Source: Anopheles merus (taxonomy: Eukaryota > Arthropoda > Insecta > Diptera > Culicidae). From it: 64,000 nucleotides of DNA. The notes beneath the pieces were generated by a model. The model had not been told where the DNA came from. It did no database searches and worked only from the letters and a program-made list of their open reading frames with translations. The DNA lies in assembly GCF_017562075.2 (NCBI RefSeq), contig NC_054082.1, positions 51,640,037 to 51,704,036 on the forward strand, in the 5' to 3' direction. Position numbers and translations under genes: made by a program. This document shows, one piece after another, positions 63,721 through 64,000 of the stretch. The first letter of the stretch is position 1. Each line of letters starts with the position of its first letter.

Positions 63721-63825
63721 GAATGGAGGGAACCCATCCAGCATGCGCGCCGAGACCGGTCCGAACAGAAGAACGATGTCCGCGTTTTCCTCCCAGGAGG
63801 AAAAGGCTTTGTCCAGACGGTGCCG
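63721..63825 (+). CDS. Second common coding exon of the large gene
   Basis: The acceptor (TTGCTAACGG branch motif at 63681-63690, then CCTCCCCAG ending at 63720) is of good quality. The donor is GCCG|GTAAAC. The exon is 105 bases long and open in all three frames. Entered in phase 2 from the exon ending at 61659, it continues DRR with NGGNPSSMRAETGPNRRT and SAFSSQEEKALSRRC, a Ser/Arg-rich, probably disordered peptide, and leaves in phase 2. Third-position GC is high in this frame. The phase-0 reading (EWREPIQHARRDRS...) also looks protein-like and cannot be excluded by composition. Phase agreement decides for the phase-2 reading. Confidence 0.58.
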
Positions 63826-64000
63826 GTAAACATGTTAAGCCATTATGCATGCCGTTCATCGACGGATAGGTCATTTGCGATTGATACCATCACGGCCGGG
63901 GCACAGGGCACCAGGACGCCAGGGCTGGAATGGCTCATAATTATAGTGCCAGGGCGCGCGCGCACGCGGAACACGGCACGGTCAACACGGACGCACCGGG
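63826..64000. other. Start of next intron, window edge
   Basis: GC-rich sequence follows the donor at 63825/63826 and runs to the edge of the window. The phase-0 frame of the preceding exon stays open to the end, so read-through or a longer exon cannot be excluded. The rest of the gene lies beyond the window. Confidence 0.4.

Noticed and set aside
63721..63825. Phase-0 reading of the last exon (EWREPIQHARR...)
   Set aside because: It looks protein-like, but the preceding exon ends in phase 2. It is kept only as an alternative.

Overview
This 64 kb window looks like nuclear DNA of a dipteran insect, most likely an Anopheles mosquito. The reasons are moderate GC content, very long introns, triplet and homopolymer runs in coding sequence, fly-type splice signals (CTAAC-like branch points, short pyrimidine tracts), and one short repeat whose paired 3' hairpins resemble the tail of the Anopheles SINE200 family. 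The species is an inference. No rRNA, tRNA, CRISPR array or complete transposon was recognised.

The window appears to hold the 5' part of one large plus-strand gene, mostly intron. The one unmistakable coding exon is at 10394-11570 (392 codons plus one base), in a spliced exon starting at 10324. It encodes an acidic, low-complexity N-terminus that I do not recognise. It ends in a phase-1 donor (AAAG|GTAGGT). A second exon with good support (26025-26235, 70 codons plus one base) also starts with its own ATG and ends in a phase-1 donor. Weaker candidates of the same kind lie at 14538-14628, 23609-23660, 33993-34107 and 48560-48641. All would join in frame to a phase-1 acceptor at 61568/61569. 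The exon there (61569-61659, ending in phase 2) then joins a phase-2 exon at 63721-63825, and the gene runs off the right edge. My model is therefore one gene with alternative promoters and alternative N-termini joined to a common body. The gene's identity is unknown.

Layout: 1-10323 is upstream or intronic sequence with a SINE fragment (3992-4060) and a GC-rich block (5150-5660). 10324-11570 is the large first coding exon. 11571-26235 holds a perfect 39-bp inverted repeat (12896-12983) and three short candidate first exons. 26236-61568 is mainly intron, with two weaker first-exon candidates and a strong candidate recursive splice site at 44345/44346. 61569-63825 holds the two common exons.

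Nearly all other open frames are chance frames in non-coding DNA. The exon models rest on splice consensus, phase agreement and composition only; transcript data would decide them.
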